41,945 bases of DNA, taken from the NCBI GenBank assembly GCA_003223645.1, contig QHVT01000034.1:1-41945 (forward strand). Direction: 5' to 3'. The stretch is from Acidobacteriota bacterium. GTDB taxonomy: Bacteria > Acidobacteriota > Thermoanaerobaculia > Gp7-AA8. The translations under genes and the position numbers were made by a program. Of the stretch, positions 22,815 through 31,400 are shown piece after piece. Position 1 is the first letter of the stretch. Every line of letters begins with the position of its first letter. Below the pieces are notes generated by a model. The model was given only the letters and a program-made list of their open reading frames with translations. It was not told the origin of the DNA and made no database searches.

Positions 22815-25095
22815 GCACCGCCACCCTCACCCCCCGCGGCGCACCCGGCGAGATGTTCGTGTTGCTGTCGGCGTTCTTGTAGTACGTCGTGTCGAGCAGG
22901 TTCTCGACGTTCATCTGCAGCCGCACAGTGTCGGTCACGCGATAGAACGCAGCCGCGTCGAGCTCCGTGTAGCCGGGGAGCGTGACGGTGTTGTCGATGG
23001 CGGCGAACATATTGGTGCGGGCGACGATGCCGAGGGCGGTGGAGAGGCGGGAGGTGAGGTCGTAGTTGTTCCAGAGGGAGAAGGTGTGGTGCGGGACTTG
23101 TGCGACGGTTGCGCCGGCGCGCGCGGTGGCGGTGGCACTGGCGACGAAGGCGTCCTGCCAGGAGTAGCCGCCGGCGATGCTCCAGCGATTCGTGACGCGG
23201 CCGTTCACGCCGAATTCGAAGCCATTGGTGCGTTGGCCGCCGGTCTGCACGATGCGCGTCGGGTCGTTGGGGTCGGTCGAACGGGTATTGGTGCGGTCGA
23301 GGCGATAGACGGCGGTGGTTAGTGAGAATGAGCTCGATGCGTCCCATTTGGCGCCGAGCTCGTAATTCGTGAATTGCTCGGGCTTCAATTGTTCGGTGAT
23401 TGTCGTGAGCGACGAGAATTGATCGCCGGAACCCGGCAAATACGAAATACTGTAATTGCTATAGAGCGACAGCGCCTCTGTGGGCTTCACGACAATGCCC
23501 AAGCGAGGCGAGACGAGATTGTCGGCGCGGCTGAGGTCATCGCCGTTGCGATTGTTGTGGTAGTCGAGATCGAAACGATCGAAGCGCAGTCCGGCGACGA
23601 GTTGCAGATGCGGCGACACGGCGAATTGATCCTGCGCATAAGCGGCGGCAACGGTTGCGATCAAATGATTATTCGCGTCAGTTGCGCTTTGCCGGTAAGT
23701 GACAGGCGTTGTGACGATCGGATTGAGATACGGCGCGCTGATCGACGTCGCCGTAGTGTTGAAGAAACCGGTATTGCGGAAATTGTCGGTAGCCTGCCGG
23801 CCGAGCTCTGTTCCGGCGAGCAGCGTATGGCGTCCCAGGTTCCACGTCAGGTCGGTTTGATTGAAGAGGTTCTGCCGCTGCGTCGCGTTGTTGTATGCGG
23901 AGATCGACACACGGCTCTTGTCCACGCTGACTGCGCCGGGAACGTAATTTTGATAGAAGCGGTCGTAGTCGCCGAATTGTGTGTGATTACGAATCGATAG
24001 CGTTCCGATCGAATGATCGATCGACGCCGACGCGAGGTGCACGGTCGCGCGCACGCGGCTGTCGTCGGGATTGCCGTAATACGTCTCGATCGGCACGTCA
24101 GCGGGTTTGCCGGCGTAGGACGAAATCCCGCGATCGGCGCCACGGCCGTCGTGGAAGTATTCGTAGCCGAACGTGACCTTCGTCCGGTCGCTTGGGAGAA
24201 ACGTGAGCGATGGCGCGATGCCCTGGCGTTCGAGTTCGACGCCCTTTCGGAAGCTGTCGGATTTCTGATAAACGCCATTGAGGCGCAATGCGAGCTTGTC
24301 ATTGAGCGGCTGATCGAGGTCCGCGCTGACGCGGCGGTCGTTCCACGCACCGCCCTGAAGCCACAGTTCGCGCAATGGCGTGAAGCCCGCCTCCTTCGTC
24401 ACCCGATTGATGACGCCTCCGGCTCCCCCGCGCCCGAAGATCATCGCGTTCGGGCCCTTCAGCGCCTCGACGCGCTCGAGGTTGTAGAGATCGCGGTAGT
24501 ACTGCACGTCGTCGCGCACGCCGTCGACGAAGAAGTCGGCCGACGAGCTGTTGCCGCGCATGATCACCTGATCGCGATTGTTCTCCCCCTGATGCAGCAT
24601 CACGCCCGGCACGTAGCGCACGACGTCGCCGACGCTCGTCATCACCTGGTCCTGCATCAGCCGCCGCGTCACCACGGTGACGGACTGCGGCACGTCGCGC
24701 AACGGCGTCGCGGTCTTCGTCGCGCTGGTGATGTTCGGGACGACGTAACCGTCCGGCGCGCGCACCGTGATCGTGTCGCGCACGACGGTTTGCAGCACGA
24801 AATCGTGCGGCGTCATCCCGTCGATGACGCTCACTTCTTCGACGATCTCGTGCGCGTCATCGGCGACGCGAAGCACGTACCTGCCGGGATCGAGCGCGAG
24901 CGCGAAGTGTCCGTCCGCATCCGTCCGTGTCGTCTTCGTCGACGAGCCCGCGAACGCGCTGACGCTCGCATTGGCGATAGGAGCACCCGCCACGTCCACC
25001 GCCCGCCCCTCGAACTGCGCCGCCCACGCGGGAAGGGCGAGAAACGTGAGGATCACGAACCGGCCTAGTTGAGACTGAGTCTCAGTTGCTCTCAT
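22801..25095 (-). CDS. TonB-dependent siderophore receptor
   Basis: 764 residues. Signal sequence, then a carboxypeptidase-regulatory-like domain (about 25-95, FEGRAVDVAGAPIANASVSAF), a plug with TPLRDVPQSVTVVTRRLMQDQ, PGVMLHQGENNRDQVIMRG and GRGGAGGVINRVTKEAG, then a 22-strand barrel ending in an aromatic (RVAVLTRF). The plug resembles catecholate receptors of the Fiu/FhuA type. It imports ferric siderophore across the outer membrane using TonB energy; no TonB-ExbBD is in the window. The ATG at 25095 is preferred over the frame open to 25149, but no clear ribosome binding site is seen, and a Fur-like box overlaps codons 4-9, so the true start may be further downstream (e.g. a GTG near 25057). 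Confidence 0.92.
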   Translation of the reverse strand: MRATETQSQLGRFVILTFLALPAWAAQFEGRAVDVAGAPIANASVSAFAGSSTKTTRTDADGHFALALDPGRYVLRVADDAHEIVEEVSVIDGMTPHDFVLQTVVRDTITVRAPDGYVVPNITSATKTATPLRDVPQSVTVVTRRLMQDQVMTSVGDVVRYVPGVMLHQGENNRDQVIMRGNSSSADFFVDGVRDDVQYYRDLYNLERVEALKGPNAMIFGRGGAGGVINRVTKEAGFTPLRELWLQGGAWNDRRVSADLDQPLNDKLALRLNGVYQKSDSFRKGVELERQGIAPSLTFLPSDRTKVTFGYEYFHDGRGADRGISSYAGKPADVPIETYYGNPDDSRVRATVHLASASIDHSIGTLSIRNHTQFGDYDRFYQNYVPGAVSVDKSRVSISAYNNATQRQNLFNQTDLTWNLGRHTLLAGTELGRQATDNFRNTGFFNTTATSISAPYLNPIVTTPVTYRQSATDANNHLIATVAAAYAQDQFAVSPHLQLVAGLRFDRFDLDYHNNRNGDDLSRADNLVSPRLGIVVKPTEALSLYSNYSISYLPGSGDQFSSLTTITEQLKPEQFTNYELGAKWDASSSFSLTTAVYRLDRTNTRSTDPNDPTRIVQTGGQRTNGFEFGVNGRVTNRWSIAGGYSWQDAFVASATATARAGATVAQVPHHTFSLWNNYDLTSRLSTALGIVARTNMFAAIDNTVTLPGYTELDAAAFYRVTDTVRLQMNVENLLDTTYYKNADSNTNISPGAPRGVRVAVLTRF
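25070..25084. promoter_or_regulatory. Fur-like box (7-1-7 palindrome) at the siderophore receptor start
   Basis: TGAGACT-G-AGTCTCA is a perfect 7-1-7 inverted repeat. It matches the layout of Fur boxes such as TGAGAATnATTCTCA found before iron-uptake genes. It lies at the start of the siderophore receptor gene, where an iron repressor would be expected. The overlap with the annotated start codon region is unusual. Confidence 0.5.
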
Positions 25096-25201
25096 GAGGC
25101 GGACTGTGATGGTCTCAATGGAGATTGTCAAGTGGGACAGAACAGGCACGAATCAGGCGATACGAGCCAGAGATGATTGCGTGATCGTTCGCGCACCGGC
25201 C

Positions 25202-25323
25202 GGGAAAGCAGAAGGCAGAAGGCAGAAGGAAGAACTGAGAAACACGCCCAAACGACACGACTCCCGGTGGGCGGGTTTCTTACTTCTGCATTCTGCCCTC
25301 TGCCTTCTGCTTTCTGCATTCCT
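25202..25323. repeat. Word-repeat hairpin (GCAGAAGG) upstream of the siderophore receptor
   Basis: AAAGCAGAAGGCAGAAGGCA on the left pairs with CTCTGCCTTCTGCTTTCTGC on the right round a loop of about 70 bases that contains a CGCCCA/TGGGCG stem. It has the same wording as the element at 14951-15057 in the BMC operon. It lies between the AI-2E-type permease gene and the receptor gene, so it could separate their transcripts. Confidence 0.7.
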
Positions 25324-25384
25324 GTGCCGTGCGCGCACGAATGTGCCTCTCGCCGACGACATGAACAGCCGCAAAACGTGCCGG

Positions 25385-26470
25385 TCAGTCCGCCTTACGC
25401 AATAGCGTCCCCGCGCGGTCGACGTCCTGCCGGCGCTCGCGTCGCGAGACGAATGCCTCGTCGAACGCCACCTGCACGATCGCCGCGACGGGGATCGCGA
25501 TGATCGCGCCGGCGATCCCGAGGACCGAGGCGCCGATCATGAAGGCGATGAAGACGGCCAGCGGCGAGATCGACATCCGCCGCGACATGATCCGCGGCAC
25601 GAGCACGAGGTTTTCCAGTTTCTGGCTGAGCACCGCAAACGCGAGCACGGCCCAGAACTGCCAGTGCGAATGCAAGAGCGAGAGCGCCAGCGCGGGAATC
25701 GCGGCCAGCGTCGGGCCGATCATCGGAATGAACTCGCCGACGGCGGCGAGAATCGCGAGCGGCAGCGCGTAAGGAACGCGCAGCAGGAGAAACGCGACGA
25801 AGGTCGTCACGCCCATGATTCCCGAGAGCAGAAGTTGTCCCGATAGCCAGAGGCTCATCCGGTTCGCGACGCGAATCAGCGTGCGCCGGCGATCGCCGCG
25901 CACCTCGGGCGGATAGACGAGCAGCATCAAATTTCGCAATCGCTCGGCGTCGACGAGCATGTACGCGACCATGAACAGCACCGCCATCACCGACGCGATC
26001 GCCGTCGCGGCGTTGCGCATGTACGCGAACACCTGCGAGCGCGGCAGCTGAATTTTTCCGTGCAGCTCCTTGCGGATGAAGTTGACCGGCACGTACGGCT
26101 CCAGCGGCGCGAGGATGTTCCTCTCGATCAGCTGCGGCATCTGCGCGGAGAACTCGCGCGACTCCGCAACGACGCGCGGCAACACGAGGATCGCGAACAG
26201 CACGACGCCGACGAGCACCGGCAGGTAGACGATCATCACCGCCGGTCCGCGCGCGAGGCGTTTGTGGAACCAGAAGCGCCACAACAGGCGCACGCGATGC
26301 ACGGCCGGCGCGATGCCGGCGGCGATGATCGCGGCGATGAAGATCAGGACGAGAACGCCGCGCGCTTCCCACAAGAGCGCCAGTGCGAGTCCGAACGTGA
26401 TCACGATCAGCACTTTTCTCGTGAAGATCTCGAGCTCGCTGCGGCCGGGTTTGAGGATGTACGAGGCCAT
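25385..26470 (-). CDS. AI-2E family transporter (PerM/YhhT type)
   Basis: 361 residues, seven to eight predicted membrane segments, with the family pattern of a large loop after segment 3 and the conserved GEFIPMIGPTLAAIPA and later FIAFMIGASVLGIAGAIIAIPVAA motifs. Family members have been linked to autoinducer-2 export, sodium/proton exchange and glycan-precursor transport; the actual role here is open. The ATG overlaps the thioredoxin stop (TGATG), so both are made from one transcript in the order thioredoxin, transporter. Confidence 0.85.
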   Translation of the reverse strand: MASYILKPGRSELEIFTRKVLIVITFGLALALLWEARGVLVLIFIAAIIAAGIAPAVHRVRLLWRFWFHKRLARGPAVMIVYLPVLVGVVLFAILVLPRVVAESREFSAQMPQLIERNILAPLEPYVPVNFIRKELHGKIQLPRSQVFAYMRNAATAIASVMAVLFMVAYMLVDAERLRNLMLLVYPPEVRGDRRRTLIRVANRMSLWLSGQLLLSGIMGVTTFVAFLLLRVPYALPLAILAAVGEFIPMIGPTLAAIPALALSLLHSHWQFWAVLAFAVLSQKLENLVLVPRIMSRRMSISPLAVFIAFMIGASVLGIAGAIIAIPVAAIVQVAFDEAFVSRRERRQDVDRAGTLLRKAD

Positions 26471-26907
26471 CAGTGGAAGTAGCGCGTGATGGCGTTCTCG
26501 ATCTGCGCCTTCGGCACGGCGCCGGTGACGCGTCCGACTTCGGCGCCATTGCGGAAGAAGACCAGCATCGGAATGCTCTGCACGCCGAACGCGGCCGAGG
26601 TGCGCGGATTCTCGTCGACGTTCACCTTCGCGAAGTGAACGTCATTGCGTTCGGAAGCGAGCTGTTCGATCACCGGCGCGATGATGCGGCATGGACCACA
26701 CCAGCCCGCCCAGAAGTCGACGATGTAGTCGCCGTTGCCGATCATCGACTTGAAATTCGAATCGCTCAGCTCGACGGGATGTCCATTATGCGCGGCGGCG
26801 GCGGCGAGCGGCGTCTTGCATTGTCCGCAAACGGCCCTCTTGCCGCTGCCGAGGTCCGGCACGCGATTCAGCTGGCCGCAGGAAGCGCAACGGATGACAT
26901 CGCTCAT
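26470..26907 (-). CDS. trxC: Thioredoxin 2-like protein with N-terminal zinc motif
   Basis: 145 residues. N-terminal zinc motif C8-ASC and CGQC (residues 28-31) as in TrxC, followed by a thioredoxin domain with the active site FWAGWCGPCRIIAPV and the cis-Pro loop IPMLVFF. It reduces disulfides in the cytoplasm; the zinc module in E. coli TrxC modulates activity under oxidative stress. It is divergent from the GNAT gene with only 18 bases between them, so any separate promoters must overlap coding DNA. Confidence 0.9.
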   Translation of the reverse strand: MSDVIRCASCGQLNRVPDLGSGKRAVCGQCKTPLAAAAAHNGHPVELSDSNFKSMIGNGDYIVDFWAGWCGPCRIIAPVIEQLASERNDVHFAKVNVDENPRTSAAFGVQSIPMLVFFRNGAEVGRVTGAVPKAQIENAITRYFH

Positions 26908-26925
26908 GCCTCAGAATGTTGCGAA

Positions 26926-27729
26926 ATGCGGGCCGTCATCCGCACCGCCACGCGCGACGATCTCCCCTCGCTGCGCGCGCTCTTCGCGCGCGCGAATGAC
27001 GCGCCCTATGCGCTCGACGTGGTCGCCGAAGAGAAATGTTTCGGCGAGGGAATCGCCGGCGCGCCGGTGACGAGGATTTACGGCGACTTCGAAGGCGCAG
27101 CCGTGACGTGCGGGAAGTGGCTGCGAGTGCTGGTCGTCGATCGCGACGCGCGGCGCCGCGGCATCGGAAGCGCGCTCGTCGCCGACTCGAACGCGAGCGT
27201 GATTTTCGCGGAGCCGGGCAACTACTTCGTGCCGGGAGTGTTCGCGGAGGATGAAGGAACGCGCGCATTTTTTGCGCAACGCGGGTTCATCGAAAAAGCG
27301 TGGACATGGAACGTACACAGTGGAGCGGCGCCCGCTTCGGGCGCCGGGATCTCGCGAGACCTCGGCGGCCGAAGCGGCCGCCGCTCCACTGTCCTCGAAT
27401 TCATCGAACAGCACTTCGGAAAGATCTGGCGCTTCGAATGCTCCCGCGCGCTCGGCATCGTCACTTCTGAAGAAAACGGCGCGCTCACCGGCTTCGCCGC
27501 ATACGAAGCGAACAATCGCGGCCTCGGCGTGTTCGGCCCGACCGGCGTCGTGAAGTCGATGCGCGGGCGCGGGATCGGGCGCGAGCTGCTCCTTCAAGCG
27601 CTCGCGGAATTGCACGCGCTCGGCTACGAACGCGCGATCATTCCGTGGACGGACGCGCTCGATTTCTATCGCAAATCGTGTGGCGCGGAACCCGCACATC
27701 AGTTCGTTGCATTAGTATCCGCCCCGTGA
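26926..27729 (+). CDS. Two-domain GNAT acetyltransferase with in-frame repeat in the linker
   Basis: 267 residues from the ATG at 26926. Domain 1 (about 1-130) has the acetyl-CoA loop RDARRRGIGSAL and FFAQRGF; domain 2 (about 157-265) has SMRGRGIGRELL and ALDFYRKSCG. Tandem GNAT proteins often modify aminoglycosides, amines or protein N-termini; no substrate can be named. The linker (about residues 132-155, SGAAPASGAGISRDLGG...) is exactly the translation of a GTGGAG-type twin-hairpin repeat (27320-27389). The frame is kept and neither domain is interrupted. The stop overlaps the GTG start of the PAP2 gene (GTGA). Confidence 0.85.
   Translation: MRAVIRTATRDDLPSLRALFARANDAPYALDVVAEEKCFGEGIAGAPVTRIYGDFEGAAVTCGKWLRVLVVDRDARRRGIGSALVADSNASVIFAEPGNYFVPGVFAEDEGTRAFFAQRGFIEKAWTWNVHSGAAPASGAGISRDLGGRSGRRSTVLEFIEQHFGKIWRFECSRALGIVTSEENGALTGFAAYEANNRGLGVFGPTGVVKSMRGRGIGRELLLQALAELHALGYERAIIPWTDALDFYRKSCGAEPAHQFVALVSAP
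27320..27389 (+). repeat. Twin-hairpin repeat, GTGGAG/CTCCAC type, inside the GNAT gene
   Basis: Same orientation and layout as the 17067 copy. The left hairpin is CGGCGCCCG-CTT-CGGGCGCCG where the reference has CGGCGGCCG-CTT-CGGCCGCCG, so both sides of the stem changed together and pairing is kept. The right hairpin stem keeps the reference sequence. Confidence 0.9.
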
Positions 27730-28424
27730 AGAGTACGGCGAAGAAAAAACCGCTGCGCGCAGGCAAGCGCCGCCATCACTTCCTGCCGCTCGCCATCGGC
27801 CGCAGCGGCGGGGTGGTCCTCGGCGCGCTCGCGCTCTGGTTCTTCAAGAAACAGGCGGACAACGTCGTCGACGGCGACGCCGACAAGATGGACGCGCTGG
27901 TGATGGATGCCGTCCATCGCATCGACGACCCGGCGACGAACCAGGTGATGCACGCGATCACGCAGCTCGGCTCGCATTGGGCGATTGGCACCGCGGCCGG
28001 AGTCACTGCACTGATGATGTTGAGCCGCGGACGCAAACACGACGCGATGACGGTCGTCGTCTCGACCGGCGGCGCGATGGCGATCAACACGATTCTCAAG
28101 AACATCTTCCGTCGCGAGCGTCCGCGCGAGCTGGCGCGCAAGATCGCGCTGCCGAAGTCGCACAGCTTCCCGAGCGGACATTCTTTATTGTCCGCGGCGA
28201 CGTATCCGATCGTCGTGCATCATCTCGTCGAGCGGCATTCGCTTCCCGCGCAGGCGCTGGCGCATTCCGTCGCCGGCCTCACCATCCTCAGCGTCGGATT
28301 CTCGCGCGTCTATTTCGGCGTACACTTCCCGTCCGACGTTCTGGGAGGCTTCGCCGCCGGGTTCGCGTGGCTCGGTCTCACGTCGCTCTCGCATACCGCA
28401 GTCGAAGCGAACGAAAAAGAATAG
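27726..28424 (+). CDS. PAP2-family membrane phosphatase
   Basis: 232 residues from a GTG (27726) overlapping the GNAT stop. The three PAP2 motifs are complete: KNIFRRERP (K-x6-RP), FPSGHSL (PSGH) and SRVYFGVHFPSDVLGG (SR-x5-H-x3-D). Several membrane spans and a Lys/Arg-rich N-terminus (TAKKKPLRAGKRRHH) point to an inner-membrane enzyme acting on lipid phosphates such as phosphatidic acid or undecaprenyl pyrophosphate. The start of Kgd follows six bases after its stop. Confidence 0.88.
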   Translation: MKSTAKKKPLRAGKRRHHFLPLAIGRSGGVVLGALALWFFKKQADNVVDGDADKMDALVMDAVHRIDDPATNQVMHAITQLGSHWAIGTAAGVTALMMLSRGRKHDAMTVVVSTGGAMAINTILKNIFRRERPRELARKIALPKSHSFPSGHSLLSAATYPIVVHHLVERHSLPAQALAHSVAGLTILSVGFSRVYFGVHFPSDVLGGFAAGFAWLGLTSLSHTAVEANEKE

Positions 28425-28429
28425 GTGCT

Positions 28430-31400
28430 ATGTCCTCAGTATTCGGCGCAAACATCGCCTTCATCGAAGAGCTGTACGAGAAGTACCGCAACGACCCCCA
28501 ATCCGTCAGCACGAGCTGGCGGGAGTTTTTCGATGACTATCAGCCGCCGGCCGAGGAGGAGGAGCAGCCTCTCGCCGCGGTAGGTGGCGGAGTGGTACGC
28601 GCTTCCAGCGCGCCTCCTGTCCCCCAAAGCGCGCCGGAGGCGCGCACCACTCCAGCACCGCGCCCCACCGCCGTCCCCTCCCCCGCCGGCAATGCCGTTC
28701 CGCTTCGCGGCGCGGCGTCGAAGATCGTCGCGAACATGGAGACGTCGCTCTCCGTCCCCACCGCGACGTCCATGCGCAACATCCCGGTCAAGGTGCTCGA
28801 GGAAAACCGGCGCGTCGTCAACAGTCATCTCGCGAACAGCGGCCAGCCGAAGGCGTCCTACACGCACATCGTCGCGTGGGCGCTCGTGAAAGCGATCAAA
28901 GAGTTCCCGCGCCTCAACGCCGCGTTCGCGATGCAGGACGGCACTCCCGCGCGCATCGATCGCGAGGACGTGAACCTCGGCATCGCCATCGACATCGAGC
29001 GCAAAGACGGCTCGCGCTCGCTGCTCGTGCCGAACATCAAGGGCGCGAACCGGATGGATTTCGCGCAGTTCCTCAAGGCCTACAACGACGTCGTCCGCAA
29101 GGCGCGCAACAACACGCTCGAGATCGCGGACTTCGAAGGCACGACGCTCTCGCTCACGAATCCCGGCACCCTCGGCACCGCCGCGTCCGTGCCGCGTTTG
29201 ATGACATCGCAAGGTGCGATCATCGCGACCGGACAGATTGACTATCCCGCCGAATACTCCGCCGCCGACGAAGCCGTGCTCGCCGACCTCGGCATCTCGA
29301 AAGTGATGACCATGACGTCGACGTACGACCATCGCATCATCCAGGGCGCGGAGTCGGGCGCGTTCCTCGCGCGCGTGCACGAGCTGCTGTTAGGCGGCGA
29401 CAACTTCTACGACGACATCTATCGCGACCTTCGCATCCCCTACGAGCCGATTCGCTGGGCGAAAGACCGCCATCGCCTCGCCCTCGGGTCGACGACCTCC
29501 GACGAGATCGTCGCGCGCGAAGCCGCGGCGCTGCAGCTCATCAATGCCTACAGAGTGCGCGGACATCTCCTCGCCGATCTCGATCCGCTCGACTACAAAG
29601 TCTCCAAGCATCCCGAGCTCGATCCGCAGTTCTACGGCTTCACGCTGTGGGACCTGGACCGCGACTTCGTCTGCGGCGGCTTGTGCGGGAAGCAGACCGC
29701 GAAGCTGCGCGACATTCTGGACACGCTGCGCGAGACGTACTGCGGAAAAATCGGCCCCGAGTACATGCACATGATGGAGACGGTGCAGAAGCGCTGGCTG
29801 CAGGACCGCATGGAGCCGTCGCGCAACAAGCATCCGCTCGACGGCGCGACGAAGCGCCGCATCCTGATGAAGCTCAACGACGCCGAGGCGTTCGAGAAGT
29901 TTCTGCACACGAAGTACGTCGGACACAAACGCTTTTCGCTCGAAGGCGCGGAGTCCGTCATCCCGATGCTCGACTACCTCTTCAACGAAGCCGCAACTGA
30001 CGGCGTCGTCGAAGGCGTGATCGGCATGGCCCATCGCGGACGGCTCAACGTCCTCGCGAACACGCTCGGCAAATCGTACGAGCAGATCTTCCGCGAGTTC
30101 GAAGGCGACATCGATCCGAACTCCCGCGAAGGCTCCGGCGATGTGAAATACCACCTCGGCGCCGACGGCGCGCATCAGACGCCGTCCGGCGAGTTGATGA
30201 AGCTCACGCTGGCGTCGAATCCGTCGCACCTCGAAGCCGTCGACCCGATCGTCGAAGGCATGACGCGCGCGAAACAGAAACTGCTCGCCGACAAAAACCG
30301 CTCGTTCGTCCTTCCGGTCCTGCTGCACGGCGACGCCGCGTTCGCCGGGCAGGGCGTCGTCGCGGAGACGCTGAATCTCTCGCAACTGCGCGGCTATCGC
30401 ACCGGCGGCACGATCCACCTCGTCATCAACAACCAGATCGGATTCACGACCGGCCCCGAGGCCGCGCGATCGTCGTGGTATGCGACCGATGTCGCGAAGA
30501 TGGTGCAGGCGCCGATCTTCCACGTGAACGGCGACGACCCCGAGGCGTGCGTGCGCGCGATGAAACTCGCGTACGACTTCCGCCAGCAATTTCACAAAGA
30601 CGTCGTGCTCGACATCCTCTGCTATCGCCGCCACGGCCACAATGAAGGCGACGAGCCGTCGCTGACGCAGCCGAAGATGTACAAGCTGATCAAAGAACAT
30701 CGCTCGGTGCGCAAGATCTACACCGAACAACTCCTGCGCAAAGGCGACATCTCGCCCGAGGAAGCGGAGCGCTGGCTCGATCAGTTCCAGGCCAAACTGC
30801 AGGAGGCGTTCGATCGCACGAAAGAGCAGGAAGCGCCGCCCTCGCAGCGCGATCCGCTCTGGACCGACGAAGAAGTGACGGGCTATCAGAAAGAGCCGTC
30901 GCCCGACACCTCGATCACCGACGAAGTGCTCGCAAAAATCCGCGCGACGCTCAACGTGCCGGAAGGATTCACGCCGCATCCGAAGCTCAAGCCCGTGCTC
31001 GCGAAGCGGCAGGCGATGTCCGAAGGCAAAGAGCCGATGGATTGGGGCGCCGCGGAGTTCATCGCCTTCGGCTCGCTGCTCCTCGACGGATTCCGCGTGC
31101 GCTTGTCCGGACAGGACGTCGGCCGCGGCACGTTCTCGCATCGCCACGCGATTTTGTTCGACTATGTGACCGGCAACGGCATCGTCCCGCTCAACACGCT
31201 CGCACGCGACGCGAAGCCGGCGAACGTCAGCGATCCCGTTGTCGTCGACAACGCGCTGACACGCGAGACGAACGATCCCGACGCTGAAGTCAGCCTCGCC
31301 GTCTACGATTCGCTGCTCTCCGAATATGGAGTTCTCGGATTCGAGTACGGCTACTCCGTCTCCGATCCCGGCGCGCTCGTGGTCTGGGAAGCGCAGTTCG

